A stretch of DNA of 64,000 nucleotides from NCBI RefSeq assembly GCF_001425785.1, contig NZ_LMDI01000019.1:26896-90895 (forward strand), written 5' to 3'. This DNA is from Rhizobacter sp. Root1221. GTDB lineage: Bacteria; Pseudomonadota; Gammaproteobacteria; Burkholderiales; Burkholderiaceae_C. The translations under genes and the position numbers were made by a program. Positions 45,901 through 54,318 of the stretch are shown one piece after another. The notes beneath the pieces are model-generated. The model saw only the letters and a program-made list of their open reading frames with translations. It had not been told where the DNA came from and searched no databases. The number at the start of each line of letters is the position of its first letter. The stretch's first letter is position 1.

Positions 45901-46462
45901 CCAGCGGCACCGCGGCACGCACGTGCGGTTCGTGGGCGGGCAGGCCGGCGCGTTGCAGTTCGATGTAGAAGCGCTGCGGGAACAGGTCGGCCAGGCGGCG
46001 GGCGATGGCCGATGCACGGGCGGTGTCGTTTGCCAGGAGGGCCTGGCCCACCGCGCCCAGGTCACCGCCGGACAGCACGATCAGGTCGCCGCCCAGTTCC
46101 GCAAGCGACGTCCAGCGCACGCAGGCCTTGCCGGCGAGGTTGTCGGTGACCCACGCGCGCGACAGCACCTCGCACAGGTTGTGGTAACCCGCGGCGCTCT
46201 GTGCGAGCAGCAGCAGGCGGGTCGGTTGTTTTTCGCCGGCGGCGGTGTCGGGCTCGAGCCAGACGTCGGCCCCGATCACGGGTTTCACACCCGCCTTGCG
46301 GGCTTCCTTGTAGAACTTGACGCCGCCGAACAGGTTGGAGAGGTCGGTGATGGCGAGGGCGGCCTGGCCGTCGCCGGCCGCGGCGTCGACGAGTTCGTCG
46401 ATGCGCAGCGTGCCGTCGACGACGGAAAATTCGGTGTGGGTACGGAGATGAACAAAGGCCAT
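42959..46462 (-). CDS. dnaE: DNA polymerase III subunit alpha
   Basis: 1167 residues, close to E. coli DnaE (1160). N-terminal PHP domain (F-V-H-L-R-T-H-T-E-F-S), then the C-family polymerase with the catalytic P-D-F-D-I-D-F-C region, a helix-hairpin-helix segment and a C-terminal OB-fold. It is the main replicative polymerase. Only 31 bases separate its start from trhO on the other strand, so the promoters must overlap coding sequence. Confidence 0.98.
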   Translation of the reverse strand: MAFVHLRTHTEFSVVDGTLRIDELVDAAAGDGQAALAITDLSNLFGGVKFYKEARKAGVKPVIGADVWLEPDTAAGEKQPTRLLLLAQSAAGYHNLCEVLSRAWVTDNLAGKACVRWTSLAELGGDLIVLSGGDLGAVGQALLANDTARASAIARRLADLFPQRFYIELQRAGLPAHEPHVRAAVPLAAELGLPVVATHPIQFQTPEDFEAHEARTCIAEGETLTNPRRVKRFTRDQHFKTQAEMEALFADIPSALANTVEIARRCSLTLVLGKPRLPDFPTPEVDGRRMEPEDYFRYASHEGLKERMVQLFPDPAAREKENARYVERLDFEINTILKMGFPGYFLIVADFIIWAKSHGCPVGPGRGSGAGSLVAYALKITDLDPLKYNLLFERFLNPERVSMPDFDIDFCQGNRDRVIDYVKDKYGREAVSQIATFGTMAAKAALRDVGRVLGMGYGHVDGVAKLVPAPPGKTVTLKRPGDKPDPGIIYARLEAPEIEQREKNEEEVAELLALAERVEGMVRNIGMHAGGVLIAPGKITDFCPLYMQPGSDSAVSQFDKDDVEAIGLVKFDFLGLATLTILELAKDYIRARRPKQENFALEKIPLNDRASYQLMSEGKTVAVFQLESSGMQRMLKDAKPSVFEDIIALVALYRPGPMDLIPSFCARKHGREEVEYPHPLMKTVLEETYGIMVYQEQVMQVAQIVGGYSLGGADLLRRAMGKKKLEEMVAHRATFAEGAGKQGIEEPKANEIFDLMEKFAGYGFNKSHAAAYALLAYHTAYLKAHYLAEFTAANMSVALDDTDKLKIFHDDAVNLGLTFEPPNINTGNYRFEPVEDKVVRYGLGAVKGTGQSAIEAIIQARTEGGPFKSIFDFAARVDRSRINKRTVEALIKAGAFDLLHPERSQVVASIGLAFEYADSQAAHADQGGLFDFDDSHAASTTEPELIDAKPWSIKERLSLEKVALGFYLSGHLFDQSGAEVRKFAKREIADLIDTREPQVLAGIVGDLRVINGQRGRVAIFKLDDKSESIEAVANEDLLNANKDLLKDDELIIVVGKAQPDRFSGGMRLNVQQVFDLATARCRFGKYLRVEVNGSVPPVAEVLREHPSRRIETEEGPITQGLPVRLVLHRDGASGELDLGDEGRFFPSDAALDRWLEGSHGKSAVVYD

Positions 46463-46493
46463 CCCGACATTCTAGGTTCCGTAAAATGCGGGG

Positions 46494-47240
46494 GTGGCAC
46501 CAACATCCCTCCCCATCCTCAACATCTCGGCCTACCGATTCGTGCCCATCGCGGATCCACAGGCGCTGCGCGAGAGCATCCGCTCACGCGCCACTGACCT
46601 GGGCCTCAAGGGCACCGTGCTGCTCGCCGAGGAAGGCATCAACCTGTTCCTCGCCGGCCTCGAAACGGCGGTGCGCGCCTTCGTGCTCGACCTGCGGGCC
46701 GACGACCGTTTTGCCCCGCTCGAACCGAAGGAAAGCTGGTCGGCCGACGTGCCGTTCGGCAAGCTGCTGGTGAAGGTCAAGCGCGAGATCATCCGCATGA
46801 ACCACCCGCACGTGCGGCCGGCCGGCGGCCGCGCGCCGTCGGTGGATGCCCGCACGCTGTCGCGCTGGCTCGATGCCGGCCACGACGACTCGGGCCGGCC
46901 GGTGGTGCTGCTCGACACCCGCAACGCGTTCGAGGTGGACCACGGGCGCTTCCGCAACGCGATCGACTGGCGCATCGGCAAGTTCACCGAGTTCCCGGAC
47001 GCCGTGCGCGCCAACGCCCACACGCTGGAGGGCAAGACGGTGGTGAGCTACTGCACCGGTGGCATCCGCTGCGAGAAGGCCGCGCTGTTCATGGCCGAGG
47101 CGGGCGTGGGCCACGTGCTGCAGCTCGAAGGCGGCATCCTCAAATACTTCGAGGAAGCCGGCAGCGCCCACTTCGACGGCGGGTGTTTCGTGTTCGACGA
47201 ACGCGAGGCGCTGGCGCCCGACCTCACGGTCAGGAGTTGA
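46494..47240 (+). CDS. trhO: tRNA uridine-34 hydroxylase TrhO (rhodanese family)
   Basis: 248 residues from a GTG start. N-terminal acylphosphatase-like domain (I-S-A-Y-R-F-V, then L-A-E-E-G-I-N-L-F) and a rhodanese domain with [13 protein letters not shown] and active-site loop C-T-G-G-I-R-C (Cys187 and Cys193). TrhO/YceA makes 5-hydroxyuridine at the wobble position of tRNAs. Its stop overlaps the convergent DUF599 gene stop by 11 bases. Confidence 0.92.
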   Translation: MAPTSLPILNISAYRFVPIADPQALRESIRSRATDLGLKGTVLLAEEGINLFLAGLETAVRAFVLDLRADDRFAPLEPKESWSADVPFGKLLVKVKREIIRMNHPHVRPAGGRAPSVDARTLSRWLDAGHDDSGRPVVLLDTRNAFEVDHGRFRNAIDWRIGKFTEFPDAVRANAHTLEGKTVVSYCTGGIRCEKAALFMAEAGVGHVLQLEGGILKYFEEAGSAHFDGGCFVFDEREALAPDLTVRS

Positions 47241-47937
47241 GGATGTCCAGCACCTCGGAGCGGAACTCCCGGGTGTAGAGGATGTACACCACGCCCACGG
47301 TGCCGAACATGAACACCACCGGCGAAAAGAACCAGCTCACCGCCGCGAACGACATGTAGTAGGCGCGCAGCCCGTCATTGAAGGTTTCCGCGGCCAGGCC
47401 CACCATGCGGCCGGCCTTGTTGGCAAACGCCTCGCGCGACAGGCCCTGCTCCTCGAACTGCCCGGCCTCGGGTGCCGCCGCCACCAGCAGCGCGCCGAAG
47501 GTGTACTGCCGCATCGACCAGGTGAAGCGGAAGAACGCGTACACGAACACCGCCAACAGCAGGATCACCTTCAGGTCGAAGATCAGCACCGAGTTGGCGG
47601 CCGCGAACGGGATCTCGCGCACGAGCTCGGTGGCCTTGTCGCTGGTGCCCAGCACCGCGAGCAAACCGCCGATGATCAGCACCGTGGTGGACGCGAAGAA
47701 GGACGGACTCGTGGAGAGGTTCTGGATGACCGTGCCGTCGAGCACCCGCACGGGGCGGTAAGTGGTCTGCAACATCCACTGCCGGCGCACGCGGTTCGTG
47801 GACGCGAGGATGGACGGGCGCGTGAGCGCGCGGTCGCGGGCGAACCAGGCGTAACCCGCCCAGGCGCCGAAAAAAACGGCAAGCGCCAACCAATCCACCC
47901 AGGGCAACAATTCCAGCACTTTCAACGGCGTGTTCAT
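47230..47937 (-). CDS. DUF599 family membrane protein
   Basis: 235 residues with four or five membrane helices (for example [11 protein letters not shown] and [13 protein letters not shown]). The pattern R-Q-W-M, then [12 protein letters not shown] and [12 protein letters not shown], is typical of DUF599. Function unknown. ATG 47937 gives the correct N-terminus; longer forms add charged non-family sequence. Confidence 0.85.
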   Translation of the reverse strand: MNTPLKVLELLPWVDWLALAVFFGAWAGYAWFARDRALTRPSILASTNRVRRQWMLQTTYRPVRVLDGTVIQNLSTSPSFFASTTVLIIGGLLAVLGTSDKATELVREIPFAAANSVLIFDLKVILLLAVFVYAFFRFTWSMRQYTFGALLVAAAPEAGQFEEQGLSREAFANKAGRMVGLAAETFNDGLRAYYMSFAAVSWFFSPVVFMFGTVGVVYILYTREFRSEVLDILNS

Positions 47938-48094
47938 GGCCGCTACTGTAACAAGCGGGAAGTTCCACACCCAGTGTCGGCGAGCGTGCAATTTGACACA
48001 CACAACCCCCGCTCGGGGGGCCCTGTCCGGATGGCCTCCTGGCCACACCGGTAGGTAAACTCCGCCGGTCCAAGAATCAACCGAGGGAGAGACC

Positions 48095-48799
48095 ATGCAA
48101 GAAATCTACGCAGGCGGCCCCAATGGCGCCGGCTCCGGCACCAGCCGCATCGACTTCATCCGCAGCACCTACACGTACCTCGCCGGCGCGATGATCGCCT
48201 TCGTGGCGCTGTCGTCCGTGTTGCACATGGCCGGCTTCGGCCTCGGCATGCTGAAGATGCTCAGCGCTGGCAAGTTCATGTGGCTTGCCTTCATGGGCGG
48301 CTTCATGATCGTGGGCTGGCTTGCCACGCGCATGGCCGACAACGCCGAAAGCAACCAGAAGCAGCTGATCGGCCTCGGCATCTACGTGCTGGCCGAAGGC
48401 GTGATGTTCTCGCCGCTGTTCGCACTGGCCTCCAAGGTCGCTCCGGGCGCCATCGGCGCGGCCGCGCTGATCACGCTGCTGCTCGTGGGTGGCCTCACCT
48501 GGACGGCGTTCACGGTCAAGACCAACTTCTCGTTCCTCGGCGGCATCCTCCGCGTGGGCGGCATGGTGGCCATCGGCGCCATCATCGCCAGCGTGATCTT
48601 CGGCTTCTCGCTCGGCATCTGGTTCTCGGCCTTGATGGTCGTGTTCGCCGGCGCGGCCGTGCTGTACGACACCTCCAAGATCATCCACGACTACCCGACG
48701 GACCGCCCGGCCGGTGCTGCGCTGCACCTGTTCGCGTCCATCGCGCTGATGCTCTGGTATGTCCTGCGCATCCTCATCTCCCTGGCTACTGATGACTGA
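48095..48799 (+). CDS. Bax inhibitor-1/YccA family membrane protein
   Basis: 234 residues with seven hydrophobic helices and the C-terminal V-L-Y-D-T-S-K-I-I-H-D-Y segment of the BI-1 family. Bacterial members are inner-membrane proteins that can leak calcium and modulate FtsH (YccA). The start ATG 48095 is preceded by GAGGGAGAG. Single-gene unit; a terminator-like hairpin lies 132 bases downstream. Confidence 0.92.
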   Translation: MQEIYAGGPNGAGSGTSRIDFIRSTYTYLAGAMIAFVALSSVLHMAGFGLGMLKMLSAGKFMWLAFMGGFMIVGWLATRMADNAESNQKQLIGLGIYVLAEGVMFSPLFALASKVAPGAIGAAALITLLLVGGLTWTAFTVKTNFSFLGGILRVGGMVAIGAIIASVIFGFSLGIWFSALMVVFAGAAVLYDTSKIIHDYPTDRPAGAALHLFASIALMLWYVLRILISLATDD

Positions 48800-48930
48800 T
48801 TGGGCCCCCCAGTCGGCTAGCGCCCTGCCCCCATGGGGCGACCCCGGGTCGGCCGGCAAAGCCGGTCCTCGCGGGTGGCTTGATGGGCGGCTTCGCGTTG
48901 CTTGCCTGACTGGCTGACGGGTTCTTTTTG

Positions 48931-48963
48931 CGGGGCGGGCGCTCTCGGCGTCCGCCCCGTTTT
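48931..48963 (+). terminator. Intrinsic terminator between BI-1 gene and DUF3592-like gene
   Basis: CGGGGCGG-type arms fold over a GCTCTCGGC loop with the matching CCGCCCCG, followed by four T. It ends 24 bases before the next gene start and 130 bases after the BI-1 stop. The rest of 48800-48986 holds no gene. Confidence 0.78.
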
Positions 48964-48986
48964 CAATTCTTCTCTTCAAAATTCCT

Positions 48987-49454
48987 ATGTTCGCCAAACT
49001 CAAGAGCGTTCTGCTTCCTCCCGCCCTCGTGGTGATCGGCCTCGGCCTGGCTTACGGTGGGTTCACCGAAGGCCGGAACTTCAAGGCCATTGCCGACCAC
49101 GGCAAGATCGTCGAGGCCTCCGTGGACCGTGTGACCTGGAAGGAAAAGGCGGTTTCGGGCCGTGAGAAGGGCTTCAAGATCGAGGTGCACTTCGAGACCG
49201 AGGCGAAGCAGGCCGTGCAGGCCACGCTGAGCGTGTCGAAGGCCGAAGGCCAGCGCTTCCGTGACACCGAAGCGAGCAGCGTGAAGATCAAGTACCTGCC
49301 GGAAGCGCCGTCCACCGTGATCCTCGCGGACGCGAAGGACGAGTCCGGGGTCATGATGATCGCGGGCGGTGTGCTGGCCCTGGTGGGCGCGGGCATCTTC
49401 GTGTACCGCCGCAAGAAAAAGGCCGCCGAGGGCGCCGAGCCCGTGGCGGCCTGA
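48987..49454 (+). CDS. DUF3592-like membrane protein
   Basis: 155 residues: an N-terminal membrane helix (L-P-P-A-L-V-V-I-G-L-G-L-A), a strand-rich central domain with V-D-R-V-T-W-K-E-K and I-K-Y-L-P-E-A-P-S, and a C-terminal helix followed by R-R-K-K-K-A-A. This layout fits DUF3592-type proteins with the central domain outside the cytoplasm. Function unknown. Confidence 0.78.
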   Translation: MFAKLKSVLLPPALVVIGLGLAYGGFTEGRNFKAIADHGKIVEASVDRVTWKEKAVSGREKGFKIEVHFETEAKQAVQATLSVSKAEGQRFRDTEASSVKIKYLPEAPSTVILADAKDESGVMMIAGGVLALVGAGIFVYRRKKKAAEGAEPVAA

Positions 49455-49471
49455 CCACGCCCCCGGCCCTC

Positions 49472-50173
49472 TCAGGCCGCCAGGTCGAACACGATGACTT
49501 CGGCGGCCTGGCCATTGGCCAGCATCAGGCGCTCCTCGCCGCGCAGCGTCATCGCGTCGCCGGCATCGAGCACCTGGCCGTTCACCTCGATGCGCCCGCG
49601 CACGAGGTGAACGTAGGCCACCCGGGTGGTGTCGAGCGGCAGCTCCGCCGCTTCGCCACCGTCGAACAGCCCGGCATACATCGACGCGTTCGCGTGGATG
49701 GTGATCGACCCCTCCCGCGCGTCACGGCTCGCCACGAGGCGCAGCCGGCCGCGTTTGTCGGCTTCCTCGAAGTGCTTCTGCTCGTAGCCGGGCTCGATGT
49801 CGCGCTCGTCGGGCAACAGCCAGATTTGCAGGAAGTGGGTTTCCGACTGCGGCGCCTGGTTGAACTCGCTGTGGCGGATGCCCCGCCCGGCGCTCATCCG
49901 CTGCACGTCGCCCGGCACGATCTGGGCGCCGTTGCCGAGGCTGTCCTTGTGGCCCAGCACCCCCGACAGCACGTACGACACGATCTCCATGTCACGGTGG
50001 CCATGGGTGCCGAAGCCGGTGCCCGGGGCGATGCGGTCCTCGTTGATGACCCGGAGGTTGCCCACGCCCATGTGTTTCGGGTCCATGTAGTCCGCGAACG
50101 AGAAGCTGTGGAAGGACTTGAGCCAGCCGTGGTCGGCGTGGCCGCGGTCGGTGGATTTGCGAAGGGTGATCAT
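49472..50173 (-). CDS. Pirin family protein (quercetinase-like bicupin)
   Basis: 233 residues from ATG 50173 with GGAGCC upstream. Metal-binding motif T-H-G-H-R-D-M-E and the S-A-G-R-G-I-R-H-S-E-F segment are typical of YhaK-like pirins. Some members cleave quercetin; physiological roles vary, including redox and flavonoid response. Divergent from a LysR regulator, which probably controls it. Confidence 0.9.
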   Translation of the reverse strand: MITLRKSTDRGHADHGWLKSFHSFSFADYMDPKHMGVGNLRVINEDRIAPGTGFGTHGHRDMEIVSYVLSGVLGHKDSLGNGAQIVPGDVQRMSAGRGIRHSEFNQAPQSETHFLQIWLLPDERDIEPGYEQKHFEEADKRGRLRLVASRDAREGSITIHANASMYAGLFDGGEAAELPLDTTRVAYVHLVRGRIEVNGQVLDAGDAMTLRGEERLMLANGQAAEVIVFDLAA

Positions 50174-50235
50174 GGTGTCTGGGCTCCTTTGCATTCAATG
50201 TAGGGGCCGGCCCCTCTGCCATCGGCGGCTGCACA

Positions 50236-50265
50236 TTGAAGCGTCCGTTCAAATAAGATGAACGG
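50236..50265. promoter_or_regulatory. Overlapping palindromes in the pirin/LysR divergent promoter
   Basis: TTGAA-N7-TTCAA at 50236-50252 and CCGTTCA-N7-TGAACGG at 50245-50265 overlap. The second has seven-base perfect arms. Both have the T-N11-A-like layout of LysR operators and lie 27 bases before the regulator start. Binding by the adjacent LysR protein is inferred. Confidence 0.65.
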
Positions 50266-50291
50266 GTCCGCCAGCCTCTCTCCGCTGCCCC

Positions 50292-51287
50292 ATGACCACC
50301 GCCCGCAACGTCCTCACCCCCGAAGCCCTGTCGATGATGGAAGTCATCGGCCGCACTGGCAGCTTCGCCGCCGCCGCGCGCGAGCTGGGCAAGGTGCCGT
50401 CCGCACTGACCTACAACGTTCGCCAGCTCGAGGACGCCCTCGATGTGCTGCTCTTCGACCGCGGCTCGCGCCAGGCCAGGTTCACCGCGGCTGGCGAAGA
50501 GCTGCTGAACGAAGGCCTGCGCCTGCTCGAGCAGATGGAAGCCGTGGCCAGCCGCGTCAAGCGGGTGGCCACCGGCTGGGAAACCCAGCTCACGCTCGCC
50601 GTGGACGGCGTGATCTCCCGGCTCACCGTGTTCGAGCTGTGCGAGGCGTTCTACGCGCTGCAGCCCGACGGCGCCCAGAGCGGCCCGGGCACGCGCTTGC
50701 GCCTGCGCACCGAGGTGCTCGCCGGCACGTGGGAGGCGCTGGTCCGCGGCCAGGCCGACCTGGCCATCGGCGTGGGCATCGAACGCACCCTCCCCGTCGG
50801 CATCCAGATGCAGCCGCTCGGTGCACTGCCGTTCGTGTTCGCAGTGGCCCCTCACCATCCGCTCGCGCAGATCGACGGGGTCATCGACGACACCGAACTG
50901 CTGCGGCACCGCGCGGTGGCCGTGGCCGACTCGGCCCAGCACTTTGCGCCGCTGACCGTGAACCTGCTGCCGGGCCAGGACGTGCTCACCGTGGCCAGCA
51001 TGCAGGCCAAGATCGAGGCGCAGATCCGTTGCATGGGCTGCGGTTTCATCCCCGAACCGCTCGCGCGCGAGCACATCGCCGCCGGGCGCCTGGTGGTGCG
51101 CCAGGTGCAGCGCCCCGCGCCCGTGGCGCGCATGGGTTACGCCTGGCGAACGGGGCAGGCCCACGGCTCGCGCCACGCCGGACTCGGCGAAGCCCTCAAG
51201 TGGTGGCTCGCCCAGCTGGAAAGCCCGGCCACCCGCCTGGCGCTGCTGGAGCGCCACAGCGGGCTGATGCAGCTGGGCCTCGACTGA
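50292..51287 (+). CDS. LysR family transcriptional regulator
   Basis: 331 residues. N-terminal winged helix-turn-helix ([19 protein letters not shown], then [14 protein letters not shown]), and a C-terminal ligand-binding domain. Probably autorepresses and controls the divergent pirin gene through the palindromes between them. The stop overlaps the gluQ start by one base (TGATG). Confidence 0.93.
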   Translation: MTTARNVLTPEALSMMEVIGRTGSFAAAARELGKVPSALTYNVRQLEDALDVLLFDRGSRQARFTAAGEELLNEGLRLLEQMEAVASRVKRVATGWETQLTLAVDGVISRLTVFELCEAFYALQPDGAQSGPGTRLRLRTEVLAGTWEALVRGQADLAIGVGIERTLPVGIQMQPLGALPFVFAVAPHHPLAQIDGVIDDTELLRHRAVAVADSAQHFAPLTVNLLPGQDVLTVASMQAKIEAQIRCMGCGFIPEPLAREHIAAGRLVVRQVQRPAPVARMGYAWRTGQAHGSRHAGLGEALKWWLAQLESPATRLALLERHSGLMQLGLD

Positions 51288-52153
51288 TGGGGTACCGGGG
51301 CCGCTTCGCCCCCTCGCCCACCGGCCCACTGCACGCCGGGTCCATGGTGGCCGCGCTCGCGAGCTGGCTCGACGCCCGCGCGCATGGTGGCACCTGGCTC
51401 GTGCGCATCGAGGACGTGGACACACCCCGCTGCCAGCCCGGCACCGGCGAGCGCATCCTGGCGCAGCTGGCCGACTGCGGCCTGGTGCCCGACGAACCGC
51501 CCGTGTGGCAGTCTGACCGCAGTCCGCTGTACCAGCAGGCCCTCGACCGGTTGCTGGCCGACGGTGCGGCCTACCCCTGCGGCTGCACCCGCAGTGACAT
51601 CGCCCGCGCCCTGGCCGGCCAGGGGCGGGAGAAGCCGCGCCACGGCGAACTGGTGTATCCCGGCACGTGCCGCGATGGCCTGCACGGCAAGGCCCCCCGC
51701 GCCGTGCGCCTGCGCACCCACCCGGGCGAGGTTCGCTGGGCCGACCGGCGCCTGGGCCCCCAGCACCAGGACGTGGCCTCGGCCGTGGGCGACTTCATCC
51801 TGTTCCGCGCCGACGGGTTGTGGGCCTACCAGCTGGCGGTGGTGGTGGACGACGAGGACCAGCACATCACGCACGTGGTGCGCGGCGAGGACCTCGCCGA
51901 CAACACGCCGCGCCAGGTGGTGCTGCAGCAGCAGCTGGGCTGCACCACACCCATCTACCTGCACACCCCGCTCGTGCGCGACACGAACGGGGACAAGCTG
52001 TCGAAGCAGACCGGGGCGAGTGCCGTCGACACCCGCGATCCGATGGCCGTGCTGAAGGCCGCGGCGGTGGCCCTCGGCCTCCCGCCGGGCCCCGAGCTCC
52101 GCGCCGACTGGTTCGCGTCCACCGTGGCGGCCTGGCGTGTGGCGTGGCCGTGA
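51287..52153 (+). CDS. gluQ: Glutamyl-Q tRNA(Asp) synthetase
   Basis: 288 residues, a short glutamyl-tRNA-synthetase-like enzyme without anticodon domain. Signature [13 protein letters not shown], zinc ligands around C-G-C-T and Y-P-G-T-C, and D-K-L-S-K (KMSKS loop). It puts glutamate on queuosine in tRNA(Asp). TGATG overlap with the LysR gene is probably positional only. Confidence 0.95.
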   Translation: MGYRGRFAPSPTGPLHAGSMVAALASWLDARAHGGTWLVRIEDVDTPRCQPGTGERILAQLADCGLVPDEPPVWQSDRSPLYQQALDRLLADGAAYPCGCTRSDIARALAGQGREKPRHGELVYPGTCRDGLHGKAPRAVRLRTHPGEVRWADRRLGPQHQDVASAVGDFILFRADGLWAYQLAVVVDDEDQHITHVVRGEDLADNTPRQVVLQQQLGCTTPIYLHTPLVRDTNGDKLSKQTGASAVDTRDPMAVLKAAAVALGLPPGPELRADWFASTVAAWRVAWP

Positions 52154-52163
52154 GGACGGGTTC

Positions 52164-52874
52164 TCAGTCTCCGCCGCCGCCGCAACCACCCCCGCCACAA
52201 CCACTGCCACCGTCCCCGCCGCTGTCCCCGCTTCCGTCCGATCCGCCGCCGGTGTCGGCGTCCGCGAAACCCTCCGTGCCACCGTCGACGGTGCTGCTCG
52301 AGAACTCACCGCCGCAATGGATGGCCGTGTCACCGCTGGCGCGCGCCGCGCTGCAGTCGGCCGCGTAGTGGAACCCGCCGGGCACCATCAGCTTGGCGTC
52401 GATGGCAAACAGCAGGGGCAGCCGCGACGGCTGGCGCGGGTTGATGTTTTCCTCGCGGCACACGAACCAGAAGCACCGGCGCAGGCCCGCGTTGCTCTGC
52501 CGCACGCCACCGCGCAACGCCACCGCCGGCGAGTGGTGCATGAACCGGCCGAACGCCTTGCGGCAGAACACCTCGTAGTGCCGCGTGTGCAGGATGAACT
52601 CATGCCAGAGTTCATCGGCGATCTGCGACGGCATCGACACGTACTTCCGGCCGCTCTTGAGGTGCGCCAGGAAAAACTGCCGGAGCGCGTGGGCCACGAG
52701 CTGGCAGTCCTTCAGCGTGAGATGAGGATGCTCGCGCCGCAGGTGCTCGAACAACCCGCGCGGAAACTCGAACGAGCGGATCCACGCCTCACGGCGCAGG
52801 GCCACCTGCCGCCGCCACACGGTCCACAACACCAGGGACGTGATGGCCAGCAGGACAGTCAGGAAAATCTTCAT
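52164..52874 (-). CDS. Glycine-rich-domain protein with Cys/Gly tail
   Basis: 236 residues from ATG 52874: a membrane helix at the N-terminus (I-F-L-T-V-L-L-A-I-T-S), a domain with V-S-M-P-S-Q-I-A-D-E-L-W-H-E-F and Y-E-V-F-C-R-K-A-F-G-R-F-M-H-H-S-P, resembling glycine-rich-domain (GRDP/DUF1399) proteins, and a Ser/Gly tail ending C-G-G-G-G-C-G-G-G-G-D. The tail is like those of some TIGR04222-type membrane proteins. Function unknown. Confidence 0.72.
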   Translation of the reverse strand: MKIFLTVLLAITSLVLWTVWRRQVALRREAWIRSFEFPRGLFEHLRREHPHLTLKDCQLVAHALRQFFLAHLKSGRKYVSMPSQIADELWHEFILHTRHYEVFCRKAFGRFMHHSPAVALRGGVRQSNAGLRRCFWFVCREENINPRQPSRLPLLFAIDAKLMVPGGFHYAADCSAARASGDTAIHCGGEFSSSTVDGGTEGFADADTGGGSDGSGDSGGDGGSGCGGGGCGGGGD

Positions 52875-52928
52875 CGGGGCAGGCTCCGGTTCTCGGGCCG
52901 CCAGCATAGGCGACGAACGCGCCAGCGG

Positions 52929-53504
52929 TCACTCCGCGGCGGCCACCCGGTCCAGCAGCCGCTGCCACGACACCAGACGGCCCGGCTCGCGCACGGGCAG
53001 GCCCCGTGCGAGTCCGGGCCAGATGCCCTCGGCATTGAAACTCAGCAGCACGTCGAGGTCGGGCCGGCGCGACACCGGGCGCACGTCGACAACCAGGCTG
53101 TCGAGGATCAGGGCCTCGGCGCCGGGAGGCAGGTAGGCGAGCACCATGTGCGCCCGCACCACCTCGTGGCTGTCACCGATGCGAAGGTGCGCATAGGCGA
53201 GCCGCAGCCGGTCGTCCGGCACGCCGGCCGCGCGCAGCGCGAAGTACTTGGCGATGGCGAGGTCTTCGCAGTCGCCCTGGCCCGCTGCGGCGAGTTCATC
53301 CGGCGTGGCCCAGTGGTCCGTGCGGCCCCAGGTGGCCAGGTCGTCAGCCAGCGCGAAGCGCTGCTGGATGGCCACGTGCACGGCCTGCACGGCCTGCACG
53401 GCCTGCAGCGGCAGTGGCCCATCGGCCGCCCATGCGCTGCCCGGCCATGCCACGAACAGCACGGCAGCGCCAGCGGCGATCGCCGCGGCCCGGACAAGGC
53501 ACAT
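52929..53504 (-). CDS. LapG-like periplasmic transglutaminase-type cysteine peptidase
   Basis: 191 residues from ATG 53504, with GAGG upstream. Signal peptide ends A-W-A-A-D. The catalytic set is visible: Cys in G-Q-G-D-C-E-D-L-A, His in R-A-H-M-V-L and Asp in L-I-L-D-S-L. LapG-type proteases cut large adhesins at a di-Ala site when cyclic di-GMP is low. No LapA-adhesin or LapD gene is adjacent, so the substrate is unknown. A ninefold-base repeat (ACGGCCTGC, three copies near 53382-53409) encodes a Q-A-V run. Confidence 0.85.
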   Translation of the reverse strand: MCLVRAAAIAAGAAVLFVAWPGSAWAADGPLPLQAVQAVQAVHVAIQQRFALADDLATWGRTDHWATPDELAAAGQGDCEDLAIAKYFALRAAGVPDDRLRLAYAHLRIGDSHEVVRAHMVLAYLPPGAEALILDSLVVDVRPVSRRPDLDVLLSFNAEGIWPGLARGLPVREPGRLVSWQRLLDRVAAAE

Positions 53505-53741
53505 CGCTGACCTCGCACGGGGGACCCGGACAGGAAGTGGCAGCGAAACGTGCCGTGGGCCGGTCATGGCCCGCGTTGCGTGTGATGGCTTGCCCGCCCG
53601 AGCCCCCTGCCGGCCGGCACGCCTCCACGTCAGGCCCCTGACGGCTGGCCCTGATCCGTTGCTAACTTGTTGTTGTGGCGTCAGGTGTAGAACAACGCCG
53701 CAACCGCGTCAAGCGGCCGGGAGCCCAGGAGCCGGGGCCGG

Positions 53742-54131
53742 TCAGGTGGCGGACCGCTTGCGTGCGGTGACCTCGATCTCGATGCGCATGCGCGGGTCCA
53801 CGAGGCCCGCGGAGATCATCGTGGCGGCCGGGCGCACGTCGCCCAGGTGCTTGCGCATCGCCGGCCAGCACAGCGGGAACTCCGAGGCCACCGGGAGGAT
53901 GTAGTTGACGCGCACGACGTCCTGCAAGGTGGCGCCCGCCTGTTCGAGGGCGGCGGCGATGTTCAGGAAACACTGCTCGGCCTGATCGACGACACTGTCG
54001 GCGATCGTCATCGTCGAGTAATCGAAGCCGGTGGTGCCCGAGACGAACACCCATTCGCCGTCCACCACGGCCCGCGAATAGGCCATGTCGCGTTCGAAGG
54101 TGGAGCCGGAGCTGATCAGTTGGCGGGACAT
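53742..54131 (-). CDS. RidA family protein
   Basis: 129 residues from ATG 54131. V-F-V-S-G-T-T-G-F-D-Y, Q-A-E-Q-C-F-L-N-I-A-A-A-L-E-Q-A-G and the C-terminal D-P-R-M-R-I-E-I-E-V (with the substrate-binding Arg) are typical of the Rid/YjgF superfamily. RidA deaminates reactive enamines from PLP enzymes; this subgroup is not the archetypal one, so the substrate is unsure. Confidence 0.9.
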   Translation of the reverse strand: MSRQLISSGSTFERDMAYSRAVVDGEWVFVSGTTGFDYSTMTIADSVVDQAEQCFLNIAAALEQAGATLQDVVRVNYILPVASEFPLCWPAMRKHLGDVRPAATMISAGLVDPRMRIEIEVTARKRSAT

Positions 54132-54289
54132 GAAGCTGGAGTCTCTGCAGGAAAACCGGGATGATGTCACACCGCGCTCCGCGGCCGGAACCGGTTCACC
54201 GGTGGCTCACCCCGATTTGGGGTTTTGCCACGCATGTCGTCCCTCGGGTGACATGAATCGACGCCGGTCGGGTTCCCTTCCCAATTACT

Positions 54290-54301
54290 GAACAACCGTT
54301 C
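54290..54301. promoter_or_regulatory. Short palindrome upstream of LacI-type regulator
   Basis: GAAC-AACC-GTTC, with perfect four-base arms, lies 17 bases before the LacI-type gene start. LacI proteins often bind such small palindromes to control themselves. Short length makes this weak. Confidence 0.35.
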
Positions 54302-54318
54302 TTTTTGTACGACGCACC

